Below, in pieces: positions 16,724-26,049 of a stretch of DNA of 64,000 nt. Each line of letters begins with the position of its first letter. The stretch's first letter is position 1. The notes beneath the pieces are model-generated. The model was not told the origin of the DNA. It made no database searches and was given only the letters and a program-made list of their open reading frames with translations. Source of the stretch: Lachnospiraceae bacterium (GTDB taxonomy: Bacteria > Bacillota > Clostridia > Lachnospirales > Lachnospiraceae); the NCBI GenBank assembly GCA_900770785.1, contig CAAGLJ010000101.1:35274-99273 (forward strand), written 5' to 3'. Both the position numbers and the translations under genes were made by a program.

Positions 16724-18445
16724 TTATAAATAAGCCTTCAGGTTTTCGGTTAAGGCCGCATTCTTTTTAGCCGCATCCTCCAGGCTGTTTCCTTTTACAC
16801 CCATGTAGAATTTAATCTTAGGCTCCGTTCCCGAGGGTCTTGCACAACACCAGGAGTCCTCGGTCAAATCGAAATACAGAACGTTGGACTTTGGTAGGCC
16901 TGTGGGAGACTTTTCTCCGGTTTCCATATTGGTGATTTCCCCACTCTCATAGTCCCTTACGGAAACCACCTTCAGGTCACCAAACTCCTTAGGAGGATTG
17001 CTTCTCAGCTTATCCATCATCTCCTGAATCTGTCTGGAACCATCAATTCCCTTTAAGGTAATAGTGTACAGATCCTCTTTAAAATATCCGTACTTTTCAT
17101 AAAGATTCAGCATCTGATCCCAAAGGGTAATCCCCTGCTTCTTACACCATGCCGCTACTTCACAAAGGCACATTACTGCCACAATAGCATCCTTATCTCT
17201 GGCGTGTGTTCCCGCCAGACATCCATAGCTTTCTTCCAGACCAAAAACGTAGCTGTTGGAGCCAGTCTCTTCAAAAAGCTTAATCTGCTCACCGATAAAC
17301 TTAAAACCGGTCAGCACTTCAATCAGTCTGGCACCATAGTCTGCCGCGATCTGATCTGCCATATTCGTCGTAACAATGGTCTTGATCAAAGCCGGATTGG
17401 GCGGCATGGTTCCTGTTGCCTTCTTCTCTCTGAACAGATATTCCGCAATCAGCATGCCGGACATATTTCCGGTAAAGGGAACGTACTCTCCGGTTTTGCT
17501 GTCCAGAGCATAAATTCCCAGACGATCCGCATCCGGATCCGTAGCCAGAACGATATCCGCCTCCTTTTCTTTGGCCAGCTTCAGTGCCAGAGTGAAGGCC
17601 TTGGGATCCTCTGGATTAGGATAATCCAGAGTGGTAAAGTTGGGATCGGGAAGCTCCTGCTCCTTAACCACATAAACGTTCTTATAGCCCAGCTCACTTA
17701 AAATCCTTCTGGCCGGGATATTTCCGGTGCCGTTGAAGGGCGAATAAACGATTTTAAGCTCCTCAGCCATCTCTTTAATGATTTCCGGATGTACAATCTG
17801 CTTCTTCAGCTCTTCCATGTAAGCATCATCGATTTCCCTGCCGATTACCTGATACAGCCCAGCTACTTCAGCCTCAGCCCTGCTCATGGTCTTAACGGTA
17901 TGGTAATCCGTAATACTCTGCACCTCACTGATGATCTCTTTATCCTTAGGTGCAGTTACCTGTGCGCCGTCCTCCCAGTATACCTTATAGCCGTTGTATT
18001 CAGGGGGATTGTGGCTTGCGGTTACCACAATACCGGAAATACAGCCCAGCTGGCGAAGGGCAAAAGACAACTCCGGTGTAGGTCTTAAGGCATCAAAGAC
18101 ATAGGCCTTAATGCCGTTGGCTGCCAGACACAGGGCTGCTTCATCTGCAAATTCCGGTGACATAAAGCGGGAGTCATAGGCAATGGCTACCCCTTTCTGG
18201 CTCTCTCCCTGTTTGATAATGTAATTGGCAAGCCCCTGCGTAGCCTTCCTTACGGTATACAGATTCATACGATTGGTACCTGCACCAATCACTCCCCTTA
18301 AGCCTCCTGTACCGAATTCCAGCTCCTTGTAAAAACGATCCTCAATTTCCTTTTCGTTGTCCCCAATTTTTTTTAATTCCGCTTTGGTATCCTCGTCAAA
18401 ATAGCTGTCGGTCAACCAAAACTGATAAGTTTCTTTATATCCCAT
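16724..18445 (-). CDS. pgcA: Phosphoglucomutase / phosphomannomutase
   Basis: A 573-residue alpha-D-phosphohexomutase of the PgcA type. The phosphoserine loop is TASHNPPEYNGYKVYW, the metal loop ATDPDADRLGIY, the sugar loop GLEESYGCL and the phosphate-binding loop RPSGTEPKIKFYM. It interconverts glucose-6-P and glucose-1-P (or the mannose forms) and so feeds RfbA, which uses glucose-1-P. The ATG at 18445 has GCAGG upstream; the ATG at 18475 has no site. It has its own promoter and terminator, so it is monocistronic. Confidence 0.95.
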   Translation of the reverse strand: MGYKETYQFWLTDSYFDEDTKAELKKIGDNEKEIEDRFYKELEFGTGGLRGVIGAGTNRMNLYTVRKATQGLANYIIKQGESQKGVAIAYDSRFMSPEFADEAALCLAANGIKAYVFDALRPTPELSFALRQLGCISGIVVTASHNPPEYNGYKVYWEDGAQVTAPKDKEIISEVQSITDYHTVKTMSRAEAEVAGLYQVIGREIDDAYMEELKKQIVHPEIIKEMAEELKIVYSPFNGTGNIPARRILSELGYKNVYVVKEQELPDPNFTTLDYPNPEDPKAFTLALKLAKEKEADIVLATDPDADRLGIYALDSKTGEYVPFTGNMSGMLIAEYLFREKKATGTMPPNPALIKTIVTTNMADQIAADYGARLIEVLTGFKFIGEQIKLFEETGSNSYVFGLEESYGCLAGTHARDKDAIVAVMCLCEVAAWCKKQGITLWDQMLNLYEKYGYFKEDLYTITLKGIDGSRQIQEMMDKLRSNPPKEFGDLKVVSVRDYESGEITNMETGEKSPTGLPKSNVLYFDLTEDSWCCARPSGTEPKIKFYMGVKGNSLEDAAKKNAALTENLKAYL

Positions 18446-18483
18446 AATTTTTCCTGCCTTTCTTACGCTTGACATTTTTTTCT

Positions 18484-18511
18484 ATTTTATCACAGTCTGT
18501 CTGATTTTGAA
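18484..18511 (-). promoter_or_regulatory. Promoter of the phosphosugar mutase gene
   Basis: TTCAAA (18506-18511) and TAAAAT (18484-18489) on the minus strand with 16-bp spacing, about 40 bases upstream of the start codon. Confidence 0.5.
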
Positions 18512-18529
18512 ATCTTTTTGCTGAAAAAT

Positions 18530-20488
18530 TCAGGCCTGTACCGGTTTTAAAGAGTAATCACTTCTGTCCAGAGAAAAATTGGGATTGTAATAGGGATCTC
18601 CCGCTTCCAGCTCCTCTTTCCATTTTTCTCTGAATCGTTCCGACTCCGCATTATAGCGCCGGGCCTTCTGTCCCTGGTCGTCCAGGCCTCTGGAAATGGA
18701 CTCATAATGGTACAGTTCGGCAAAGGGAGTAAATACATTCAGATACCCTTTTTTTCGCAGCTTTAAGCAAAAGTCCACGTCATTTAAGGATATTTCAAAC
18801 TCCTCCTCCAATCCCCCCACCTCTTCATACAGAGCCTTTTTTACCATAAGGCAGGCTCCGGTAACGGCAGACACGTTCTGAGCATAGCAGAGCCTTCCCA
18901 TATAGCCCAGGTTTTCCCTGGACTGACCATAATGGGTATGTCCTGCAGTTCGGTGGGCCCCCAGGCCGATAACCACTCCGGCGTGCTGGATGGTCTTGTT
19001 TTTATAATAGAGCTTGGCTCCCACCGCCCCCACATCTTCACGCTGGGCATACATTAAAAGCTCCTCCAGCCAGTTTACGGTAATCACTTCCGTATCGTTA
19101 TTTAACAGAAGAATATAGTCTCCAGTGGCTTCCCTTACCCCCATATTGTTCACCCTGGAATAATTAAATCCTCCCTCACAGGTAATAACTCTTATTCTTT
19201 CATCCTTCTTTTGTATTTCCTGATAGTAGGAAAAAATTTCTTCAGTAGTACTGTTGTTTTCCACCACAATAATTTCAAAATTATCGTAAGTGGATTTTTC
19301 CAGAATAGAAGAAACACACCTTTTCAAATCCTCCACATGATCCTTATTGGCAATCACAATACTGATTTTGGGATTTCCTGAAATTTCATAGCTGATTTTA
19401 AAAATAGTCTCAAAGGCTCTGGTGCTGGTAATACGAAAATTTCTGAAGCCATGCTTTCGTAAGTGGTCTGCTACCGCTCCCCTGGCTGCCTCTATGGCAT
19501 AGGACTTTGCCTCAATTCCACTGGCCACACTGCCTGCATGGCTTCTCCAGTAATACAGCAGTTTAGGTACATGAACCACATGGTCAGCCAGATCCGTCAG
19601 CCTTAAGATCATATCATGGTCCTGGCTGCCGTCAAACTGGGAGCGAAACACCTCCGTCCCCTCTAAAAGCCTTCTGTCAAAGCAGCTGAAATGGCAGATA
19701 TAGTTGTTGGCCCTTAAATTATCCGGGGCATAATCCGGCTTAAAATGAAGGGTCAGCATTTTATTAATATCCCCATCCTTAAAGGTGGTTTCATCACAGT
19801 AAATGTAATCCGCATTTTTCTCGTTGATTACCTTCACGTATTCATACAGTACAGAAGGATGTAAAATATCATCGTGGTCAAAAAGGGCGATAAATTCTCC
19901 TGTTGCCAGCTCCATACAGGCGTTGGTATTGCCGGAAATTCCCAGATTTTTTTCCAGCTTCCGATAAACGATTCGCTTATCCTTCCCTGCCAGCTCCTTA
20001 CAGATACGGCCTACATAATCGTGTGCTTCGTCAGAGCCGTCAGCCAGACAAAGCTCCCAGCCCTCATAGGTCTGCTCCAGAACGGACTGAAGCATTTCCT
20101 TTAAAAAATCTTTGGGAGTATTGTATAAGGGTACCAGAATACTGATTTTTACCATACGGGAAAAAACAGCCTCTTTTTGTCGCTTACGTTCCTGGGGCGA
20201 AGGAAAGCTCAGAGTGCCAAACTGCTTTCTGGCAGCCATTTCCCTCTTTTTATAATCTATTTTTGCCGCAATCCCCTTAAGTCCACCGCAGTTTTTTACC
20301 CGGTTCACCTGACGGATGCCCGCGTGCATCACCTTTCTTAAGGCTTTGGTGTGAACCCACAGGGGATTGGTTTTAATACGGTTTAATTTAAATTCCAACA
20401 GGTCGTTTTTTTCTTCCAAAAGGGCAATCCGCTCTGCCAGCATGGCATTCTTCATATGCTCCTTTTCATAAGCGTCCTTATAATCCAT
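18530..20488 (-). CDS. Two-domain family 2 glycosyltransferase
   Basis: A roughly 650-residue enzyme with a short coiled coil at the N terminus (AYEKEHMKNAMLAERIALLEEK) and two GT2 domains in tandem. The first has ISILVPLYNTP, ADGSDE, LFDHDDILHP and DGSQDHDMILR; the second has KISIVIANKDH, VENNSTTEE, LLNNDTEV and LNDVDFCLKLRKKGY. Such bifunctional enzymes often add two sugars in turn. The ATG at 20488 is chosen because GGGGAGG lies 12 bases upstream; the ATG at 20500 directly abuts that site. It is the last gene of the long operon that begins at rfbB. Confidence 0.88.
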   Translation of the reverse strand: MDYKDAYEKEHMKNAMLAERIALLEEKNDLLEFKLNRIKTNPLWVHTKALRKVMHAGIRQVNRVKNCGGLKGIAAKIDYKKREMAARKQFGTLSFPSPQERKRQKEAVFSRMVKISILVPLYNTPKDFLKEMLQSVLEQTYEGWELCLADGSDEAHDYVGRICKELAGKDKRIVYRKLEKNLGISGNTNACMELATGEFIALFDHDDILHPSVLYEYVKVINEKNADYIYCDETTFKDGDINKMLTLHFKPDYAPDNLRANNYICHFSCFDRRLLEGTEVFRSQFDGSQDHDMILRLTDLADHVVHVPKLLYYWRSHAGSVASGIEAKSYAIEAARGAVADHLRKHGFRNFRITSTRAFETIFKISYEISGNPKISIVIANKDHVEDLKRCVSSILEKSTYDNFEIIVVENNSTTEEIFSYYQEIQKKDERIRVITCEGGFNYSRVNNMGVREATGDYILLLNNDTEVITVNWLEELLMYAQREDVGAVGAKLYYKNKTIQHAGVVIGLGAHRTAGHTHYGQSRENLGYMGRLCYAQNVSAVTGACLMVKKALYEEVGGLEEEFEISLNDVDFCLKLRKKGYLNVFTPFAELYHYESISRGLDDQGQKARRYNAESERFREKWKEELEAGDPYYNPNFSLDRSDYSLKPVQA

Positions 20489-20522
20489 TTGCTTGCTCAT
20501 CCTCCCCTCTATACACAGCTTT

Positions 20523-22568
20523 TCATGCTTCCTGTTGAATGGCCCCTTCACCGGTTACCTCCAAAACCCAGTTGCTCCAATTCACCAGCCTCAGTCTGGA
20601 ACAGGTGTCCTGGGCCAATATACCAAAGCGGTAGCACCCGTTTTTTAGCTGATCCCGTTTTATTTTCATTGTAAATCCGGTCAATCCCACATTTTCCTGA
20701 TCCGGCAGATCCTTCTGAATATCCGGTCTGTACTGCCCCTCTGCTTTAATTCCCAATATTTCACCTGTATCCAGATTTTTCAATAGCAGCCACTTTTTAT
20801 AGCAGGCATTATCGGCTCCTGTAACGAAGGAATAGCCCTGGAAATAGTAGCCCTTATCTTCCTCTGCCGGCTCACTTCTTCGCTTCTCGTAAGAAATTCC
20901 AAAACGCCATTTATAAATATCCATAGCACATTCCATTCCCACCACCAGACATTTATCCTCTCTGCTTCGTGCCACCCTTTGGTTCATCGGACAGACTGCC
21001 GATAAGGGCATGTTTGTATGGATATGAGAAGAAAAGGCGTAGCAGTATTCTGATTTTAATATGTCCGTTGCCAGGCGGGGATGATAAAAGGGATCTCTGC
21101 CATAAAGATCCTGATGCCGCTCATAAAGAATATCCTTCTCCTTTTGCAAACGCATCTGCTTTTCCACCGACTCCCCATCATTTCCCCGGCTTAAGGATTC
21201 GTGATGGTACAGTACTACATCATTTCTCACCACGTTATAGTAGCCTGCCTCATAGAGAGAATAGCACAGATCCACATCATTAAAGGCAACCGCCAGAATT
21301 TCGGCAAAACCGCCTACCTCTTCAAAGGCCTGCTTTCGTACCATCAGACAGGCTCCTGTTACTGCCAGCATATTATGTACTCCCCGGTTTTTTCCAAAGT
21401 AATGCTCCTGTCTGTCGTCCAGAAACTGCAGCTTATGTGCCGGTCCTACCCGCAGATTGGTAATTCCTGCATGCTGAATGATGGTAGACTGCGGGTAGAG
21501 AAGTTTTGCTCCTACCGCCCCCACATGGGGAAGGCCTACCTTTTCCACCAGTAAATCCAGCCAGTCCGACTGGATAATTTCCATATCATCATTTAAAAAA
21601 AGCAGAACCTCACCTCTGGCTTTGCCGGCTCCCAGGTTACACATTCTGGAAAAATTAAAGGGCATGGGCTCGTAAAAATACTTCACTTCCTCCATTCCCC
21701 CCGTTTTCCTTTGAATTCGTTCCCGGTTTTCGGGGCTGCTTCCATTGTCTATGATCAATATCTCATAAGAATATGCTGTTTCAGTAATTTCAAGCAAAGA
21801 ATCCAGGCATTGAAACAGTACTTCAGGATTGTCCTTGGAAGGGATAATGATGGACAGGTATACCTCTGCTCCTTCTTCTGACACCTTTTTTTCCAGCCTG
21901 GGTCCAAAACCTATGTCAGCCTGCTTTACCTCTCCCAGACGGTGATACAATATTCTGGGAATGTGGCAAATTGGCAGCTTCTTTTCCTCATGCCCCTTTT
22001 CAAAAGCGTGATTGTCCTGCAGCAGGGTAAAGCACAGCTGATAAAAGACATTCTCCCCAGCCTGTAAAGACTCCCCTTTTTCCATCAGCCGGATATACGC
22101 CTTTTTTAACTGCTCCCATCTTACGGCTATCAATCCACCCAAATAAAAGCCGGAAAGGAAGGTGTCCGGAGACCAGTCCGGCTTAAACCAGGGGTTGCTT
22201 CTCTGTCCATTTTCCAGTCCGTCCTCATCTCCGTAAATCAAAAGAATCCCTTCATTTTCCATAAATTTCTGGTAAATCAGGGGGAGGGCAATTTCACTGA
22301 TTTTCCCTGGACAAAAGGTAATTAAAAGAATGTCCGCGAGCTGCTTGTCCATAATCCTTCCACAATCCGTCACCTCTTTTGCCTCCAGATGAAGAAAGGT
22401 CATTTTCCCCACCTGAATCCTGTCCTTGGTTACCGGAAGAAGCTCTATTCCTTTTTCCTCTATACACTCAGGATAGCCGATTTCGCTTTCCTTTATTTTA
22501 CGTTCATACCGTCTGTGCTGCCTGTTTACCAGAATTTGCTTCAATGTATGCTTTAAAGAAGCCGACAT
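20523..22568 (-). CDS. Large family 2 glycosyltransferase with C-terminal accessory domain
   Basis: A 681-residue protein. The N-terminal 220 residues look like a degenerate GT region (LIYGDEDGLENGQRSNPWFKPDWSPD). The clear GT2 domain (about 235-490) has YLSIIIPSKDN, IDNGSSPENR, LFLNDDMEI and AFNDVDLCYSLYEAGYY. The last 130 residues form a beta-rich domain (WRFGISYEKR, YYFQGYSFVTGADNACYKKW) that recalls carbohydrate-binding modules in similar enzymes. It overlaps the 3' end of the methyltransferase-kinase gene, implying coupled translation. Confidence 0.85.
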   Translation of the reverse strand: MSASLKHTLKQILVNRQHRRYERKIKESEIGYPECIEEKGIELLPVTKDRIQVGKMTFLHLEAKEVTDCGRIMDKQLADILLITFCPGKISEIALPLIYQKFMENEGILLIYGDEDGLENGQRSNPWFKPDWSPDTFLSGFYLGGLIAVRWEQLKKAYIRLMEKGESLQAGENVFYQLCFTLLQDNHAFEKGHEEKKLPICHIPRILYHRLGEVKQADIGFGPRLEKKVSEEGAEVYLSIIIPSKDNPEVLFQCLDSLLEITETAYSYEILIIDNGSSPENRERIQRKTGGMEEVKYFYEPMPFNFSRMCNLGAGKARGEVLLFLNDDMEIIQSDWLDLLVEKVGLPHVGAVGAKLLYPQSTIIQHAGITNLRVGPAHKLQFLDDRQEHYFGKNRGVHNMLAVTGACLMVRKQAFEEVGGFAEILAVAFNDVDLCYSLYEAGYYNVVRNDVVLYHHESLSRGNDGESVEKQMRLQKEKDILYERHQDLYGRDPFYHPRLATDILKSEYCYAFSSHIHTNMPLSAVCPMNQRVARSREDKCLVVGMECAMDIYKWRFGISYEKRRSEPAEEDKGYYFQGYSFVTGADNACYKKWLLLKNLDTGEILGIKAEGQYRPDIQKDLPDQENVGLTGFTMKIKRDQLKNGCYRFGILAQDTCSRLRLVNWSNWVLEVTGEGAIQQEA

Positions 22569-24676
22569 CCCCGTCTCCTTTCCTTCATGCTTTTTGCAAT
22601 ACTCTCCCCCATGTGCTGGGGCAGCAGGGTGACCTCCAGTTTCATCTTAAGGCAGTTTTCTCCTTTCAGGGAAAGTCTGGATACCTCAATTTCCATATTG
22701 GGGTCTGAGGTTGCAAAGACATACTTTTCAGGCTCAATCATTTTCCCATTGGTCAGAATATGCTTTTTGTCCAGAGGTATTTGCTCACCATTAAGCAGCA
22801 ATGCTTCAATCTCTACAAGGCAGGCATGGTCAGCAGGATCGATTCTCAGCCTGTGTACATTTCCATCCAAAGCAATCTCTGCCTCCATATGGGTCTCATC
22901 CACATAAACCTCCGTCAGATAGCATGATTCCTCTTCCGAGAAGCCCTTTCCCCGGTCAAAATAAATCTGGATTCTTCTCTTGGGAATTTGGGCAAGATAA
23001 CGGTCTGTCAATACTTTTACATCTATACATTGCCAACCCATATCTCCCCGGATTTCTCCCATGGCTTTTCGCTTTCCGGTCACCCTTTTCTGAAAGCAGC
23101 TCTCTTTCTTACGGTATTCCTCTGCCTCCTGATGTCCAATACCCATCCGCTCCATCAGAGCATCCAGATTCAGCCTGTTTCTCCTTTCCTCCGCAAGAAT
23201 GTAGCAATAAAGTGCCCTGAAAGCAATTTCCTTCGTGCTGACCGACTGCTCCAGAGTCCATTCGTAATCAATAATGGTCCATTTTTCCCCATGAATCAGA
23301 ATATTAGCAAAGATTAAATCATAGTCTGCAACCGACTTTTCCTCTCCATAGGAAATATAGCGATAATATTGGTCAAAAAGGCGATAAAAGCCCTCCAGAT
23401 CATCCCGGTTCAAACAATCATCCAGACAATTTTCCAGAGTGACTCCCTCTTCGTAGACGAACTGAACATAGCTTCCATCCTTAGCCAGAGAACATTCATT
23501 TATACAGAGCCCGCTTCCGGCATACCTTTCCTTAAGGAGTCTGCAGTAATGAGGCAGCTTCTGTAAATGAACCACTGCCTCTTCATTCATGGCCACCTTG
23601 CGAACCACTTTTCCCTCGTCAGTCTCCAAAATCTCTGTCCTCAGGGCATATTCCGGTGCCCGGTCATTGGAATACTTCACATAACTAATCTCAGGCTGAT
23701 TTCCGATAACCACCAGAAAAGAATTGGCAAAAACTGAAAACAGCCCGTCCTGAATAATACTGTCATAAACGTATTTTTCATTGAAAAGCAGCATTCTGTC
23801 CCGGTCAAAATTCCTCAGATTATCCGTCAGTTCACCTGTCCGGGGCAGCCGTCTGTCGGAGTAAATCGTAGTTGGCAGCTTGTAATCCGGGTAAGGGTAA
23901 TAAAAGGAATACTCCTTTATTCCGCAGCTTTCAAAAATCTTTTCCAGACCTTTTCTCGTAAAGGTTCTGGCACTCCCTCCTTCGGGATAGCCCTCCAGAC
24001 CGCTGAAATATGTCCCTACATGATCCTCCTTACAGCCGGCCCAGTATTTTAAGCCCAGTTTATTTTCAATGGCAATCACCAGAGAGCCTTCTTTTTTTAC
24101 ATGCTTTTGCATAATCCTTAAAAAGTCTTCATAAGGCGTGCTGCTGGGAATATAGGACTGCCCGTACTCGAATACACCTATCATGCAGGCAAAATCATAG
24201 TCCTCAGCCAATACCGGCTCAATCTCATTAAAATTACCTACATAAATTTCTATATTGTCCCTCTCCTGATTCCTCCAGGCATTAATATGACTCCTTCTTG
24301 CAGACAAATCCACACAGGTAACCTTACCGGCCTTTTGAGCCAGTTTTTCCGTAATGGCACCGCAGCCGGAGCCGATTTCCAGTACCTTATCCCCGGGCTT
24401 TATGGGCAGCCAGTCTACAATATTTCCTCTTAAATAAGAAAGATGATAAAGAACAGGCCAGCTTTTCCTTTCTTCAATAATCCGGGGAAAATCCACCCTA
24501 GCTTCATCCTTTACAATGGCAAGAATCTCTTCCTCTATCTGTCCGTCACTGTATAAATCCTCTCCCGGGTAAAAATCGTAGTTCAGAGATACCTTTCCGA
24601 TTTGTCCCGGCAAAGGGTCAAGAACCTCCTCTTCCTTAAGGTGAATGGGGATAATTCTGTCCATTTCTTTACTCAT
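22553..24676 (-). CDS. WbdD-like methyltransferase-kinase fusion
   Basis: About 707 residues. An N-terminal class I SAM methyltransferase has motif I VLEIGSGCGAITE (104-116) and motif II VTCVDLS. Then a kinase-like part has a putative ATP Lys in VRKVAM (366), a hinge FVYEEGVTLENCL, a catalytic-loop-like D459xxxxN464 (DLIFANIL) and a metal Asp in IIDYEW (476). The C-terminal 110 residues are beta-rich. Order and size match E. coli WbdD, which methylates and phosphorylates the O9a chain end to stop growth. The gene directly follows wzt, which has the terminus-recognising domain expected for that mechanism. Residue numbers count from an alternative ATG at 24694. Confidence 0.75.
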   Translation of the reverse strand: MSKEMDRIIPIHLKEEEVLDPLPGQIGKVSLNYDFYPGEDLYSDGQIEEEILAIVKDEARVDFPRIIEERKSWPVLYHLSYLRGNIVDWLPIKPGDKVLEIGSGCGAITEKLAQKAGKVTCVDLSARRSHINAWRNQERDNIEIYVGNFNEIEPVLAEDYDFACMIGVFEYGQSYIPSSTPYEDFLRIMQKHVKKEGSLVIAIENKLGLKYWAGCKEDHVGTYFSGLEGYPEGGSARTFTRKGLEKIFESCGIKEYSFYYPYPDYKLPTTIYSDRRLPRTGELTDNLRNFDRDRMLLFNEKYVYDSIIQDGLFSVFANSFLVVIGNQPEISYVKYSNDRAPEYALRTEILETDEGKVVRKVAMNEEAVVHLQKLPHYCRLLKERYAGSGLCINECSLAKDGSYVQFVYEEGVTLENCLDDCLNRDDLEGFYRLFDQYYRYISYGEEKSVADYDLIFANILIHGEKWTIIDYEWTLEQSVSTKEIAFRALYCYILAEERRNRLNLDALMERMGIGHQEAEEYRKKESCFQKRVTGKRKAMGEIRGDMGWQCIDVKVLTDRYLAQIPKRRIQIYFDRGKGFSEEESCYLTEVYVDETHMEAEIALDGNVHRLRIDPADHACLVEIEALLLNGEQIPLDKKHILTNGKMIEPEKYVFATSDPNMEIEVSRLSLKGENCLKMKLEVTLLPQHMGESIAKSMKERRRGCRLL

Positions 24677-24693
24677 ACGCTCTTCCCTTTCCA

Positions 24694-26031
24694 TCAGTCA
24701 GTAACGGTAATGTGACTGTTCATGTCATAGTAACCTACCGTATCCTTGTCCGATACTACCGTGAGATTCAATACGTCATACAGCCTGTGGTAAACCTGAA
24801 ACTCCTCTTTTTCATAACCGGTTACTCCCAAAGACAAAAGATATTCTCCTCCCTGCAAATCCATCCGCTGTGCAAAAGTAATCCTTTTCACACTTCCGGC
24901 CTTTACCGGCTCCAGAAAAGCCTTTTCTACCAGAGTATTGGTTCCGGTTATTTCCACGCCCTTTACATTTTTAATGGTAAAGGCAAAAATAGGCCCTTCA
25001 ATGTCCTGCCGGAAACGTACCTGCATATGAACATTGCACTGATGGCCTTTAATCACCGCACTGCATTTTCTTCCTGCTTCATCCGTTACATAATACTGTT
25101 CTATAATCGCTGCCTTATTTCCATATTCCAGTACATCCGGGTTTGCGGCAATTCCACCGGCTGCTTTGTCAGCCTTTTCCTTTTCCCCGGCTTCGCTGCC
25201 AGTCTTTTTAAGACCCCCTGCCCTGCCTGCTGCCGCTTCAATATCCTTGTCATCCAAAAGACTGCCTTCTTCCTTCTCGGGCAGAGGATACTGTCCTACC
25301 AACACCTGTTTATAGGCATCGATCATCTCCTTGGGACTGCCCTCCGACAGCTTCACTCCCCTGTTCAGAAGAATTACCCGGTCACAGTATTTGGCAATAC
25401 TGCTTAAATCATGGCTGACGAAGAGAATGGTTTTTCCCATTTTTTTAAATTCATCGAATTTATGATAGCATTTGGCCTGAAAAAATACGTCACCCACCGA
25501 CAGGGCCTCATCCACAATCAGAATTTCCGGTTCAATATTAATGGCTACTGCAAAGGCCAGCCGCACAAACATACCGCTGGAATAGGTCTTACAGGGCTGA
25601 TAAACATAGTCTCCAATATCGGCAAAATCCAGAATATCCTGTAGTCTGGCATCAATTTCCTTTTCCGAAAAGCCCATCATAGTACCATTCAAATAAACAT
25701 TCTCAATGCCGTTATATTCCATATTGAATCCGGCTCCCAGCTCCAGAAGGGCGGAGATTCTGCCATTTACGGTAAGCTCTCCGGCAGTGGGATTAAGTAC
25801 CCCTGTAATAATTTTTAAAATAGTGGATTTCCCGGAGCCATTGGTGCCGATAATTCCCACCGTTTCTCCCTGGTAAATGGACATATCTACCCCTTTAAGA
25901 GCATAATGCTCCTTATACAGCTTTTTCCGGGAAAGGCCCAGAGCTTCTTTCATTCGGTCAGAAGGCCTGTCGTACAGTTTATAAATTTTGGTAATCTGCT
26001 TTGCGCAGATAGCAATTTTTTTTTCTTCCAT
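24694..26031 (-). CDS. wzt: Polysaccharide ABC exporter ATPase with C-terminal glycan-binding domain
   Basis: A 445-residue protein. The ATPase domain has Walker A GTNGSGKST, signature YSSGMFVRLA, Walker B ILIVDEALSVGD and the H-loop FVSHD, all as in O-antigen/teichoic-acid exporters. A charged linker (EEGSLLDDKDIEAAAGRAGG) leads to a C-terminal Wzt_C-type beta-sandwich (about 300-445). In E. coli O8/O9a this domain binds the modified non-reducing end before export. It is paired with the permease 18 bases upstream and followed by the WbdD-like gene. Confidence 0.93.
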   Translation of the reverse strand: MEEKKIAICAKQITKIYKLYDRPSDRMKEALGLSRKKLYKEHYALKGVDMSIYQGETVGIIGTNGSGKSTILKIITGVLNPTAGELTVNGRISALLELGAGFNMEYNGIENVYLNGTMMGFSEKEIDARLQDILDFADIGDYVYQPCKTYSSGMFVRLAFAVAINIEPEILIVDEALSVGDVFFQAKCYHKFDEFKKMGKTILFVSHDLSSIAKYCDRVILLNRGVKLSEGSPKEMIDAYKQVLVGQYPLPEKEEGSLLDDKDIEAAAGRAGGLKKTGSEAGEKEKADKAAGGIAANPDVLEYGNKAAIIEQYYVTDEAGRKCSAVIKGHQCNVHMQVRFRQDIEGPIFAFTIKNVKGVEITGTNTLVEKAFLEPVKAGSVKRITFAQRMDLQGGEYLLSLGVTGYEKEEFQVYHRLYDVLNLTVVSDKDTVGYYDMNSHITVTD

Positions 26032-26049
26032 AATTCCACAATCCGTCCT

